Shown here one piece after another: positions 20,671 through 33,500 of a DNA stretch of 64,000 bases. The position numbers were made by a program, and so were the translations under genes. The stretch is from Puccinia triticina (taxonomy: Eukaryota > Basidiomycota > Pucciniomycetes > Pucciniales > Pucciniaceae), in contig NC_070566.1 in NCBI RefSeq assembly GCF_026914185.1, positions 62,001-126,000 of the forward strand. The letters run 5' to 3'. Under the pieces are notes generated by a model that was given only the letters and a program-made list of their open reading frames with translations, searched no databases and was not told the DNA's origin. How positions within the stretch are numbered: the first letter of the stretch is position 1; every line of letters starts with the position of its first letter.

Positions 20671-21459
20671 TCAAGTTGAAGTACTGATTGAATTTTTTTG
20701 ACGAAGGCTCGTCTCGTTAGGTGACGTCTGGTCGTAGCCAGAAAGCGAGGTCCTAACTTCCTTGACTGAGTGTAGGCGTCGACGCAACGCAGTCACGGGA
20801 CAAAGGGCGTTCCGTTGCTCGTTAAGAATAAAAAATTGAGGACTGCCCGGGAGGGCAGCTTTAGCTGACCTTAGGGTCAGTGTTCCGAAGCTTCCCAGTG
20901 ATGCATTGTGTGCGAGAAAGATACGTCCGAAGTGAGAAGCGATTCTTCGAACTTGAGGTCGCCGGATACCTTCAGCATCAGGTCGAACCGCGTAGCTGAG
21001 AAAGCCTTCGAGTGAAACCGATGCCAAGCCTTCCGGCCGCTTATGTACCGCTTAATTGACATTGAGTTGGTCTTGCCGCCATTGACGGTGTACGCGTTCC
21101 TCCCCTGCCCAGAGGTAGAAGAGCTTCGGGGCCGTTTCCTGAATTGGCAAATTGATAAAGACTTTGGCAGTCTCCTCGCAAAACTTGAGGAACTTTTTCA
21201 CTGCGCAGTTGTAGCCATGTAGCCAGACAGCGTGCAGATTTTCCGCCCTTGAGAATGTGGAGATCCACAGCGGAAGGTGCCCGGTGTTCGATGCCATCCC
21301 GGAGGAAATGCGGGATGGTGGCGCCGTTGATGTGGTCTCTGCACGCGTCCACTGACATTGGTGAGAACAAGTATGTATCGGCAGTCCTCGACGGGCAAGT
21401 TCCGACTCGACTACTCCGACAGTATTTAAGTAATCCTTAATGTACAATACCACCCCCAT
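20671..21459 (-). pseudogene. Tyrosine-recombinase-like transposon remnant
   Basis: Two minus-strand frames (21459-21052, then 21027-20671) read as N- and C-terminal parts of one protein. The first has an alpha-helical core-binding type segment (LHAVWLHGYNCAVKKFLKFC, then ETAPKLFYLWAGEE). The second has LTLRSAKAALPG and FFILNEQRNALCPVTALRRRL, which resemble the first half of the catalytic domain of Crypton- or DIRS-type recombinases in basidiomycetes. The R-H-R-Y catalytic residues are not visible, so it is truncated. An upstream frame (21737-21495) may be part of it. The family call is tentative. Confidence 0.45.
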
Positions 21460-22083
21460 ATAAAGCGTTCACATCTGCTCCGGACGTTCCGAGGTCATGC
21501 GAAGTCCAGCAGTGCGGTTAAAGGCTTAGCTCGACATGTCACCGAGCAAACTCGCGTAGTTGGCGGTGGTCTGAGACGATCTGGGACTACCCGGATAAGA
21601 GTGATTACGTCAAGATTGACTACAGGGCAATCATAATGTTCACAAAGTAGATCCCGCCAGTAAGGCTCAGAAGTGTTATGCGTTCTGAGTGATAATTGGG
21701 CGATTTCTTGACGCGTTCTCATCTCCGGCTTCAGCATTTTCGATTGTAAATTCGCCTTTCAGCAACCTGCAAGCACTTATTTCAAGTGGACGGGACTTCG
21801 AAATCAAAATACAAATAGTGAATATACACGACTCCTCCTTTCTCTAGACGGCTGATACAGACAGACAAGACTGGGCTCCATATATCTCGCACTCAAAGTC
21901 GTTCATTTTATTCCCCGGTGGTCCTCTCGGTACAAAGAAGAAGCATCAGTTGCGCACGAATAATTGTCCCGGGGTAACCTAGCATATATCTCAGTTTTAC
22001 TTGGCGAATCATTCTTTAATCTTGTAGGTATTCTCAAAGAGCACCAAATCAATTCTTGAGGGCAACGTGACTTGCAGGCGCGG

Positions 22084-22117
22084 TTTTTTTTCTTCTTCTT
22101 TTCTTTTTTCAATCAAC
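22084..22117 (+). promoter_or_regulatory. Pyrimidine-rich tract before the antiporter start
   Basis: A T/C run lies directly before the ATG at 22118, ending TCAATCAAC. CT-rich tracts before start codons are common in fungal genes and often mark transcription starts. No TATA box is obvious further upstream. Confidence 0.4.
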
Positions 22118-25100
22118 ATGCGCCCTGGTACTCTTCAACTGAGGGGTTGGAACGTGGTAATTTTTTTCGTTCTATGTCTAAATACTTTACTCAGCAATTC
22201 ATCCCCAATAGCTTCATTGGGAGGAGATCCAGCGCTTTATCACACTTTGCTTCACCCGAAGGACGACCTCTTTGTCAAAAACGTCGAGGGGAAAAGTCGA
22301 TCAATTCCAGAACTTTATTTGGACCTGGGTTTGGCGGATGCTTCGCCCAAAATCCAGGCGTTGCAACCAGATATATCCGGGCATTATTTTCGAAGGAGCA
22401 TTGTTGACCCACGCGTGGTATATAATAACAGTTTGAACGCTGCGACCGCTAAAAACTTGCCGGAGGCCAACAAACATCTCTACAAGATATATCCGGAGGT
22501 AAGATCCTCTTTCTGTTGTTTTTGTATAATGATTTCAATAGACGGCTTAGATTTCCATCCCTACTTTGCACTTTGGCCTTAATCCTCCGTTCAACCGCCG
22601 ACATGAAGGTACGCACTATATACCTAGCCATGGCGCTTATTCCAGCTTTTATCATGTGTTATGGGGCTTTTTCCTCCTTCATCCGATCCAAACTTCATCT
22701 GGGGGAAGCAATGCTAGCTGTCACTTTTGGAATCGTGCTTGGACCGCATGTATCTGGACTACTTGATCCGCGCTCGTGGGACGGAGGTGCAAGCTTCAAC
22801 GAGGTCACTCTCGAAATCACCAGGATAATCGTCGCCTTGGATGTGTTCTCAGTCGGGGTTGAATTACCAGCTGCTTACATTCTGCGCCACTGGCGCACGA
22901 TGGTCTGCTTACTCGGGCCGGTCTTGTTGGCCGGCTGGTTTATCACTGGCGCCTTTATCTTGATCTTTGTCCCGGCTCTCTCGTATCTTGAGGCCCTGGT
23001 CATTGCAGCCTGCATCAGCCCTACTGATGTTTTACTTGCTTCATCTGTTGTCGGCAAGGGAAGATATGCAAAAGACCACGTTCCATCACACCTTCGACAC
23101 TTGCTCCAGGCCGAGGCTGGGGCCAATGATGGTGTAGCTATCATACTTCTATACTTGACACTGTTTCTTCTCTTGAGAAATGATTACACAGTTGCACATG
23201 CCATTGGTAGTTGGGTATGTCAATTATTTCTCGCTATGCTTTGATAAACTTCGCTGTCTGACCCCTCATGAATTGAACCACATAGGTCTTGATTACCGTC
23301 TTATATCACATCATGGTCGGAATCGTCATCGGCGCGGTCGCTGGAATCATTGCGCGCAAGACATTGAAGTTTTCTGGAGAGCATTCGCTAATCGACAACG
23401 AATCGATGGTCCCAATGTACATCTCTCTGGCACTTCTGACTGCCGGTGTTTGCGTCCTGTCTGGGACCGATGACATCGTAGCTGCCTTTGCTTGTGGGAC
23501 GGCCTTTGGATGGGATGGCTGGTTTTCTGAAGAGATTGAAGCCTCCAATTTTTCGGCCATCATTTCCAACTTGGTTAACAGTTTAGTCCACATTTCGCCT
23601 TGACCAGTTTGACGTTAACCAACATTTCGGATTTTTGTGAATATTTTCTTTTGATAGCTTTTGTTTTCATCTTCGTTGGAGCCACCATCCCGTTCAAAGC
23701 ATGGAATGATGCCATCTTGACGTTGGTAGGCTGGAAAATGTTCCTGCTGGTGATTTGCATTCTTCTTCTCCGGAGGCTTCCGGTCATGTTCCTCTTACGA
23801 AAACTCATCCCAGAGTTGCGAACGACCAAGGAAGCCTTGTTTTGCGCGCATTTTGGTCCAGTTGGTATGTCATGTGCCCCTCCCCCATGACTGATTGAGC
23901 TTTCTCCACCAACTCACTCTGCTACTCCATCTTCAGGAGTCAGTGGATTGTTTATCAGTTTCTTGGCCACCAAAAAGCTCCCTGTACCCAGTATTCCAGC
24001 GAAGTCCGGTCTTGATATCCTTGCTTTGACGATACAACCGATCTTGTATCTACTCATATTCTGTTCGGTATTTGTCCATGGCCTTTCTATACCCTTCTTT
24101 ACGATAACTAAAAGCATACGCTCCCGGGCGAATTCCGTAAGGAGGAGCGGGTCATTATCGTCTGGTAATCGGCCCAGTACGAGTCGCCATCGACGGAGCA
24201 CATCTTACCGACCGAGCACATCCAACCAACGACCGAGTATCTCCATTGGTGAAACCAGTACGCCTAACACTTTGCCCAAAGTGAACAATGGCGTCTCCTC
24301 GGTTGATTGTACAACGACCACGCGAAGTGATACCTTACAATTTCATCCACGATATCTATCACCCGTAGGACCTCTTTCTCCGTTGCTCCCTAATCTGGGC
24401 ATGATATCACCTTTTCAGCCTATTTTGAAACCTCATGATGCAGGGCCGCGAGAGCCCAAAATCGCACATCCCAGAAGGTGGCCCGACCAAAGCTCAGATG
24501 AGCCTACCAGAGCACACGTCCCATCGTATCCGATCATCAGTGGCAACGATGAAACAAGTGCCGAGGTGGGGCCTTTATTGCCACCATCATCATCCCAAAA
24601 TTCTCACCTCAGACCCGGCGATTCTCCCCGGTCGAACCGGCTCACAGTAAACAGCTCCAGGAATAGTGTCCGTTCTTTAAGTTTTTGGTCAGACACAACC
24701 GAGTCGGAAGCCCAAGTTGGACCTACAGATAGGACAAGTGAGCTTTCGGCTTTTGCTAATCAATCATCGAATCAGGATGGTTTCTAACACCTCTTGACAA
24801 CCTTAGGTACTAGCCGAGAGTCAGAGATACAGGATGGGGAACAAGATGACACGGTAAGCTTGGTAGACAATTCAAATTAGCCACGTGTGGATATTGACAT
24901 CTGTTGGACCTGTTTACAGTACTTCACATCAGGATGCAATCAAAATGGCAAAAATCTGGATAGAAGGTCAACAGTGACCGACGCACGGCAATCGGATGAG
25001 CGGATAGGGGAAGAGCTGCATGATGCATTACCAACAGCATCACTCGCTTATGCTACTCGGCTTCAGGCCCACTCAATTGTCTTACGTCCGAGGCGGTTCT

Positions 25101-25645
25101 CTGGTCGTGCACCTCGTCGTTCACCGCGTGCGAGCCGGAGGATTTCAATCGTGCCAGAGCACAATCCATTGGAGGAAAATATCAGGGGGAGCGACAGACA
25201 AACACGTCCCGGCTCAGCTTTATCAAGCTCTCCTTCAACGCATTCGATATCCGACACGCCTGGCCCTAATGGAAGCCCTGCAAGATTCGATGCCAGTCAA
25301 CTTGAACCCAAAGCCCATGGCCAGAATCCAACGGGTGTTACTGACACTCTAGAACGGCGATTTAATTCCACTCGCAACATAGAGGACGAAAATCCTGAAG
25401 AGATGAACGCATGTCCTGGTAGCAGAAGTGCAGGCTCTGCTTCACCAAGCTCTAAGCAAAACCTCCCAAGTCAACGCGAATCAAATCGGGAAGCGACCCA
25501 TCGGCCCAAAGATTCCAAGCCATTTTATTCCAGGATGCTAAGTTTTCGGTCAGCAGATCCCTCGACGGGATGTGGTGATAGATACACTATGGGTACACAG
25601 TCCATGCGGAGAGAAAGCAGAGCTTTTGAAGGTCCGTCAGCTTAG
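22118..25645 (+). CDS. Na+/H+ antiporter, Nha1/Sod2 type, divergent paralogue (gene A)
   Basis: Seven exons fit GT-AG rules and phase: 22118-22498, 22609-23214, 23286-23580, 23658-23864, 23937-24737, 24807-24853 and 24920-25645, giving 1020 residues. Exon 1 encodes a signal-like leader (VVIFFVLCLNTLL) and an extracellular-type segment of about 100 residues. Exons 2-5 encode the CPA1 transporter core of roughly 12 membrane spans. The acidic ion-binding positions survive (SPTDVLLA and ANDGVAI), but the flanking Pro and Cys that the two sister genes have (TPTDPVLA, CNDGAAF) are lost. The remaining half is a Ser/Arg-rich cytosolic tail. By family it exports Na+ or K+ in exchange for H+ at the plasma membrane. 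It converges on gene B. Exon 6 (47 bp) is the least certain part. Confidence 0.88.
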
Positions 25646-26312
25646 TGATCAAGTCATCAGGAGGTACTTCGAATACTGAAGCTTTCGGATATTATCCGGG
25701 AAACAGCCGCAATCCACAGAAACTGTAAAAATTGCAAAAAATCGAGCTCCATGGAATAGAAAACCCAACTGAGCATTTTCGCTCCGGATGCAGACATTAT
25801 GGACTCCACAAATTCCAACAAAAGCTGAATAACACATTAGCGCCTGGGTCTACATTAATCCGACACAGATAGTCAGGGAGTGTTGTGTTTTGGGTTGGAT
25901 TTTATCACTCAGAGTTCCAAGTGTCATAAATTTAATTTGAATTTGCGAAGCAACGACAAAGTGCTTCACCCCATCAGCATGTCCTGCACATGCGAACATC
26001 TTACTGGTGATTAAAGGTTGAGAAGCTTCATGTGTAAATTCACGATGGGATGACCAAAGTGGATAAAAAGAACATGTCTTGAAAATTGATACACATATAC
26101 ATCTCAAAATATAATTTAAAAGCAGCGAGAGAAGAAAAGAAAAAATATGCAGTTGAAAATAATCGTTTATTCAGAATTGAATCTTTCCCTGCTTGCAGAT
26201 ACCTTTACAATGGTTTCAGGTGGACCAAAATGTACATCTTCGAAGAAGTGATTGAACGAGGGTTCGTCATGGAGTGTAATTGCAGACAAAGTGGTGGATG
26301 ACAGCACGAAAG
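25646..26312. other. Convergent intergenic region between antiporters A and B
   Basis: AT-rich sequence between two genes that end towards each other. It must hold both 3' ends. No further gene is seen. Confidence 0.5.
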
Positions 26313-28884
26313 TTACAATTTCCCAGATTCTTCGCTAGGGCGCGTCCTGCCCACGGTAATCGCACTAGTGGCCGCTGACGACGACCCCGCCTCAATACTT
26401 GAATCAAGCGGTACGCCGAGATTAGTCAGTGTGGACTTCCGCGTCCAGTCGGTTTTCGTGTGTGGACTAGACGCGACTGGTTCACCGGATGAGCCCCGAG
26501 CAACTTTATCGGTTCGCCCTGATGTTGGCTTCTTCATCCGCGATCCCAGGCGGAGAAAACTGGCTGCCTTCGAAGGCATAGGGCGGCTGTGAGCTTCTGG
26601 ATTGTTGTAAGCTGATAGTGATGGAAGGACCTCAAGAGGTTGTCCCTGCTGATAAGCCGAGAGCTCACGCGCTTTAGCATGATCTCCAGCTATATGCATG
26701 GTTTGTATATCCGAGTTATTTCGTTGGTTTGACTCATTTGGAGTTGTGAAGTCTTGACTAGGTCCAATAGGAAGTGGTTGATCAAGATCTTCCAGTTCAG
26801 ATTTCGGCGTCTCAGGGTCATTCTCGGGGTGAGATTTGGTGGCACGCTTGGGACGATGGGACCAGCTGAGTTCATGACCGGAAGCTTGAGCTAAAGTTCT
26901 TGTCATCGTCGGTACGCTCGAGCGCAATTTTCTGGCAAGCACAAAGAGTGGAATTGACAGGCCGTGGATGGTCACCGAAAACAAGACAAGGAGATAGATC
27001 AGCGATTGGGCCGTCAAGGCAAGGATATCGAGGCTGGTTTGGGGTGGGATCTGGGGTGTGGGAAGCTTCGATGTTGCTACACTGCTGACGAAAATCGCAC
27101 CAACGCCTAAGAAAGGACAAAGGATGCGTGTCAGTGAAGTGGTTCCAAGAGCACGCACAAAGAATGAATCTCACGAACCAATCGGCCCGAAGTGGCCGGA
27201 GAAAACAGCTTCACGATGAGTTTTCAAGTCTGGTACGACTCTTTGCAGCATGATCAGGATGGGCAATCTCCTGAGGAGCATGATCGAGAGCCCGAGCACA
27301 GCGAGTTTCCATGGCACCAAGCCTAATGTCGGATCGTTCCAGGAGGAAAATGGGATTGTCGCCCCAATGTACAAGAAAGTAGTACCTGTATGAAAAGTGA
27401 CGATAATGCTATAGGACTTAGCACGAAAAATGAAAAAACAGGGAGGAAGAAGTGAAACTAACAGTTGATTAACACGTCGAGGATCGCTGCGAAGTTGGAA
27501 GACTCAATGGAATCCGTATACCAGTCGTCCCACGCGAAAGCTGTGCCACAAGCAAATGCGGCCAAGAGGTCGTCGCAGCCGGCCAGGGCGGCTACACCGG
27601 TGGTCAAGAGCGCTAGGGCCACATGGATGGCGACCATGGATTCCTTATCGATCAGTGATCGCTGATTGCAGAACTTCAGCGTCTTGCGTGCCAGGATTCC
27701 AACGACGATCCCGATCGAGGTCCCTAGGATGACTTGATACAGAACCACCAGTAGGAGCTGTAATCAAATGAATAGAAAAAAGGATCCGGCAAAGATTATT
27801 ATGAGCACGTTCAACCTACCAGGGAAGGTAGAACATATGGGGTAAATGGATTGCTTAGCCCACCCATTTGCCAATAACCGATCCGATCGAAGTTTCCTCT
27901 CTGATCAGAAGGAAGATGGCCAGATAGAGGAAAGGGAAAGCAGCTCCATCATTACAGCCGGACTCAGCCTGCAGGAGATATCTGAGATGAGCGGGTACGT
28001 GTTTTTGGGCGGATTTACTCTTGCCGACGACGGAGGGGGCAAGGACGGGATCGGTGGGGGTGACGGCGGCAGAGATGACGAGAGCTTGGACGAAGGTGAG
28101 TGCGGGGACGAGGGCATAGATCAAGGCGGCGCTGATGAGCCAGCCGAAGAGCATCGCTGGGCCGATCAGCCAGGCCAAGCTTCGCCAGTGACGGAACATG
28201 TACGCTCGCGGCAGGTCGAGCCCGACGGCGAAGACGCTCAGTGCAATGACGATCCGCGATAGTTCGAGCGTCAGCTGATTGAAACTCCGGCCATCATTCC
28301 ACGAGCGCGGATCGAAGAGTCCAGTGACGTATGGTCCGAGAAGGATCCCAAATAACACCGAGATTATCGATTCTGCGATGTCTAGTTTCTCCTTGATGAA
28401 AGCCGAGAAGAAGCCGAAGCCGACGATGAAAGCAGGGATCAATACGAGGGCTAGGTTCAGGCTGTGGACCTGTTTCGGGAAAAGATAAATCATGTCTCAG
28501 TTTTCTGGCTGGAGAGAAAATGTGAGAATAAAAGCAGCTGGACCATCAGACCTCGGGGACCAGCCTCAAGAGCTCGTCATGGGAATGTTCCAAGCTAGTA
28601 GCGCCTGCAGACAAGCTGTTGTTTCGGAATTCGGCGTCGGCGATGTGTCTGCGAGACCATTGGTGGTGAAGCTGTGGCTGGTTGTCCGCTGGCTGGGCAG
28701 ACGGTTGTTGATACTTGAGCAGCTTGATGAGCAGGTCGTCTGAGGTGAACCAGCCCGGCGGCAATAGTGGCTGTTGGCTTGCTGATGTTGGTGCTACTGA
28801 GGATGTCGTTGTGGTTGGTGATGAGAGTGTGAGCTGGATTTGCAGGAGAAGCAGGCAGGAAGTCCCTGCAGTCCAGTGCTTCAT
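26313..28884 (-). CDS. Na+/H+ antiporter, Nha1/Sod2 type (gene B)
   Basis: Exons 28884-28552, 28469-27864, 27757-27463, 27385-27179 and 27106-26313 give 744 residues. Exons 2, 3 and 4 have exactly the same lengths (606, 295 and 207 bp) and phases as in genes A and C. Residues 1-20 are a signal-like leader after MKHWTAGTS; the segment to about 110 is polar, Ser/Thr/Gln/Pro-rich. The core carries TPTDPVLA and ESGCNDGAAFPF, the conserved acidic motifs of fungal Nha1/Sod2. The tail is about 190 residues and ends in exon 5, so the extra tail exons of A and C are absent. The ATG at 28884 is preferred over upstream codons because it starts the leader peptide. The expected role is alkali-cation export at the plasma membrane. 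Confidence 0.9.
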
Positions 28885-29092
28885 GTCCGGTTCTTTCTCC
28901 GTTTCTTTGGGAAATGAAAAAATACATATCACCAGCAATACACATTGAGCATCAACCCCGACAGGCCTCAGCTAAAACAAAACAGCTGGGATCCTTGCCT
29001 GAGAATCCTTTTCCTCAAACGACCAATGAAAAAATGAGTCTGCACAAGCATTGCTGGTGTTCAAAGTGCTCCGACCATGCAGGCTTCTGCAT

Positions 29093-29394
29093 TGGAGGAC
29101 TTCCCGTCAATTTCAAATAGATCTCAAATCTCAGATTTTGCAGGGAAATCTGAACTTTGGAACTCTGGATCACTTCGGGGATCTAATTCGGGGACCCAGA
29201 TTTCCCTGCGAAATCTGGAAGCTGGCCGCTCAGATCTGACTTTCCAGAGAGGACTTCCCGTCAATCTGGGAACCCAGATTTTTCCAGATTTTGTGGGGAA
29301 ATCTGGGCTCAATCTTCCCAAATCCTGGATCTGCCTAGATTTCCCTGCGAAATCCGGGAAAATCTGGGTTTCCAGATTGGCGGGAAGTCCTCCA
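29093..29394. mobile_element. Foldback MITE, about 300 bp
   Basis: TGGAGGACTTCCCGTCAAT at the left is matched by the inverse ending CGGGAAGTCCTCCA at the right. An internal copy of the end (GAGGACTTCCCGTCAATCTG near 29250) and many AAATCTGG/CCAGATTT pairs make most of it self-complementary. It lies between antiporter B and the end of C. It is non-coding. Confidence 0.75.
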
Positions 29395-30534
29395 TTTACA
29401 GGACACGGGCAAGTCTCTATGTACTTAGGGTTCTCAAAGTTCAAAACATACAAATTTCAAGCCTTATGGGTTCAATTTCAATGTTGAAAAACTGATATGG
29501 ACCAATTTGCTGGGGGTAGAGGGATGATAGTAGATCACATTACACAAGATTCCATATCAACTTTATTATGCCATGATTTTATGTCACTCAACTTAAGTTC
29601 GAGAACCCTAACTCCAACCGCCAAAGTAGTGATAGACTTCCTTGAGAGCTGCCGAAACAAGACTTTGACCTTGCAAGATGCACATTGAGAATATACACCC
29701 CAGAGGGACAAATCACAAAAGAAAAAATGGATGCATGGAGATGCGAAAAAAATAGTCTTGTTTAACATCCACAGAACCAGATGCAGCTGACTCGCAAATA
29801 AGTCAACAATGAAACAGAGACTGATAGATAAATACACAGCTAAAAACGGTCCTCAAGATCAGCTAGCCATCACTAAATAATAAAAGCAAACCAAAACCAA
29901 AAACAAAGATACATAAAAAAAAGAACTAAAGGAGGGGGATTGATCTCCCCATAAAGAAAGACAACGACAACAAATCTGCCATGTAGCTCAAACATAACTA
30001 CGAGTCACTCATATACATGTGCAATGAAAGGTTGCAGAAACCGACCAAGAAAAAAGAAGAAAAAACACACACGCTGTAATTAGTCGGTTACTGGCTAAGA
30101 GAGTAAGATGTATGGGTATTACTAGTAGAAGCTCGAGAAATAAGTGAGAACGAGGAGGGAGAAAGGGATGAGAAAGACAGGTGGGAAGTTTGGTTCAGGC
30201 CTTCATGAGCTTATCGTCCTTGTAGGGCGAGGAGGTTAACTTGAGACTGTCTGCCTGTCTGTTTCCATCGCTTCATTAGTTTAGGTTTAATATGACGGTG
30301 TGTCACCCCCTCCTTTTCTGGCTTCTTGTTGTGATGATTGTTGACAGGAACTAATAAGCGAAAACGAGGGGGGGAAAAGGAGAGTTGAAGATCGACTACA
30401 ATATAAATAGTGCTATAGGGGTTCAGGAAGGAGGAAAGCCATTGACAGGGTGCCGTTTTCTCTGTTAAGTGTGTAGGGTCGGTTGAACGGAGAAATATGT
30501 TTTGGAGATGCTGCGCTCGAGTACACACATATGG
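29395..30534. other. Intergenic region downstream of antiporter C
   Basis: No supported gene. The part next to 30534 is the 3' flank of gene C (minus). Purine- and pyrimidine-rich patches lie at 29880-30080. Nothing else is recognised. Confidence 0.4.
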
Positions 30535-33500
30535 CTACTTCTGCTCATCATTTTTTGCAGAGACATCGTGAGTGTTCTGGTCATTCTGGATGGCCGGGCC
30601 CGACGCGCGACTGGCGGGCCGAGGAGAAGGCTCCTCAGTGCCACCTGCATGGAAATAACTGGAGCGTCGAGAAGACTCTCCATTGTTCGGTGTGGGGATC
30701 GAGTCGTGGAAGTAACCAGATCGTTGGGAGGATTCAACGTTCGTCGGCGTCGGGTTGGCGCTCGACAAACTAGACCTTCGCCAGCTGTCGACGGCAGGAG
30801 CGACGAAGTTCTTCAACCTTAACTTGTTCTTGCCCGCACTGTTCTTGTGGTACGCTTTGGTCGAGGTACTTCGGTGGTGGAAGCGGGAGGATTTCTTGGA
30901 CGGTCGGTCTGGATATTCAGCAAATCTGATCGACCGAGAAGGCGAAGGCGATCGCGAAGATCTCCTCGTCCGACTCCTATCCGTTCGAACGCTCTGCCGT
31001 TCGACGTCTGCAAACTCGACCGTACGTGAGCCACCGGCCGGACGGCGTATGGAGTCTACGGATTTTCTCGCAGGTACACTGGGTGAACTTGGCCCCCAGG
31101 CAGTCCCTTTGCGCCTCGAACGTCTAGGGTGGCGCGCAGAATGAAGCCTATGACTCGCAGTCGACCTGTTCCGGTCGGCTGGACCCTCGTAGAAATTGGA
31201 TGATAGTCGTCCTTCAGCCAACTCTGGTGTACCATCGTCTTCTTCCCATTCATCATCACAGTCTTGCTTGCTACCTGGTGAGATGTTTTCGGATACCACG
31301 TCTTGATTAATCTCATGATTCTTGTCTGAAACATTGCCGTCGGCAGGAGGGATGGGTACGGAATCATTGGATAAAGCTTGGCTTGGAGCAAAGGATGATT
31401 GCTCCGATACAATCGCCATGGCTGGGAGAGAGCGAGGCGACCTCAATTCATGGGGAGATTGTGATTCCACGTGCACATCGGTGCCATCTTTATTCTCAAT
31501 CACAAGCTACAAATGTCGAATAAATGAATTCCGGATCCATTTGTAAGATGTGGGGCAGCAGATAAGCACGTACCTTGCTTCCTTCATCCCAAACCTCCTT
31601 AGATTGACCAGAGTGGTCTGAGCTGCCGTTTTGCGGACGTGGTGCATTGGAAGAACCAGAAGCCTCATCGTTCGGTTCCTGCTCGAAGAGAGTTTTACTC
31701 CTGGGTCCCTGACCAGGCAAGGGCATCCCATCACCTGCATCTTGAGCTTGTGAAACTTGCGACAGTTTTGACTTGCTGGCAGTGCGTGGGCCGATCAACT
31801 TGGCGAGATCGAACCTACGCGCCAAACCGGCTTGAGCCTGCCGGTTCGAAGGACCGGGTCCAGCAGAGTGCGGTTTGGGGACAGCCTGCAGGTTGGCAAG
31901 CTCACGAAGAGACTTCTTGGACGACTCTCGGGGCAGCTCGTGGACTTCAACCTCATCACCGTCTCCACGCTCAACAACAAGCTGCACAAGAAGACCAAAA
32001 GGGGGCAGACACATATGATCAATTTGACCGATTCTCACGCTTGATAGTAGGCAAAGCAATCTTACTCTCCGCCCAGATTTGTAAACTCTTTCCTCGCCTT
32101 TTTTCAGAACGTCAATTCGTTCTGGTCGGCACCACGCATCACGGATCATTTTTTCACGCTGGCGAGCCGCTTGTTCCTCGGGTGTCCTTTTCGTTCTCGA
32201 CCCTAGACGGAGCATGGCAACGCGAGTCGACGGTGTGCGTTGATACTGCGAGCCTGGGTCAGTCATGCTACCCGTCAAGGGCGGCCGCATCTCTTGTGGC
32301 TCCTCTTGTTGTAAAGACGGACGTTCGACCATTTCCGCAGCGACGTTTTGATCGCCGACACGGGTGATTTGGTCATCGGAGATTTGTCGCTGACCAGGCT
32401 GCAAGGAGGTTGTTGGGTCTGGAGGTGAGAGTCCTGCTGAATCAGTGATATCCTTCTCATCAAATCTGGGTACATCAGGATTGCTATCGGCTGGTCTCTC
32501 GACGCGTTTGACGCGACTAAGCCAACTGGGTTCATTGCCGGAGGCTTGGGTCCAAGTTCTCGTCATAGTGTGAACGCGTGAGTGGACGTTTTTGCCGAGG
32601 GTGAAGAATGGAATTGAAAGGCCATGGATGAGCACCGAGAATAGAATGAGCAAATAGATGATCGATTGAGTGGTCAACGCCAGTATATCGAGACTCGTTT
32701 GCGGTGGGTTCTGCGGTGTAGGAAGCTTGGCTGTTGCCAAGGTGCTGATGAAAAGGGCTCCAACACCTAATGGAGTGAAGCAGGTTTATCATGAAAGGTA
32801 ACATACTCAGCCTTCTGATCAACAAACGAGGGAGAGATGCAAATCCATGGGACGAACCGATAGGTCCGAAATGGCCCGAAAAGACGGCTTCACGGTTAGT
32901 TTTCAAGTCGGGGACGATTTTCTGCATGATGACAAGGATTGGAAGCCTTCTGAGAAGAATGATTGAAAACCCGAGCACAACGAGTCTCCATGGAACCAAA
33001 GTTAAGCTGGCGTCGTTCCAGGAAGAAAAGGGAATTGTGGCTCCGATGTAAATGAAAGTGGTACCTGTTTGTTGGTATGGGATGTTTTTAGCGTGGGATC
33101 AAGGTGGTCAGCTCAGGAGGGGTGACTGACAGTTAATCAGCAGGTCGAGAATCGAGGAGAAGTTGGAGGCTTCGATCGATTCGGTGAACCAATCATCCCA
33201 TGCGAAGGCTGCTCCGCATGCGAAAGCAGCCAGCAAATCATCAGATCCGGCCAGGGCGGTGATACCGGTTGTAAGGAGCGCAAGGGCCACATACATGGCG
33301 ACCATGGATTCTTTGTCGATCATCGATCGCCGTTTGCAGAACTTGAGCGTCTTGCGCGCAAGGATCCCGATGGCTACGCCGATGAGGATTCCCAGGAGTA
33401 TTTGATAGAGGACGACGAGCAGGAGCTGTAATGTGAGAGCAGAGGGATGAGCCTGTCGATTAGCTTACAACTGTGCAGTGAATTTAGAGATTGATTGATT

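Noticed and set aside
27846..28262. Plus-strand open frame of 138 codons
   Set aside because: It is antisense to exon 2 of antiporter gene B, whose frame, motifs and splice sites are clear.
31639..32367. Plus-strand open frame of 242 codons
   Set aside because: It is antisense to the tail exons of antiporter gene C and has no domain.
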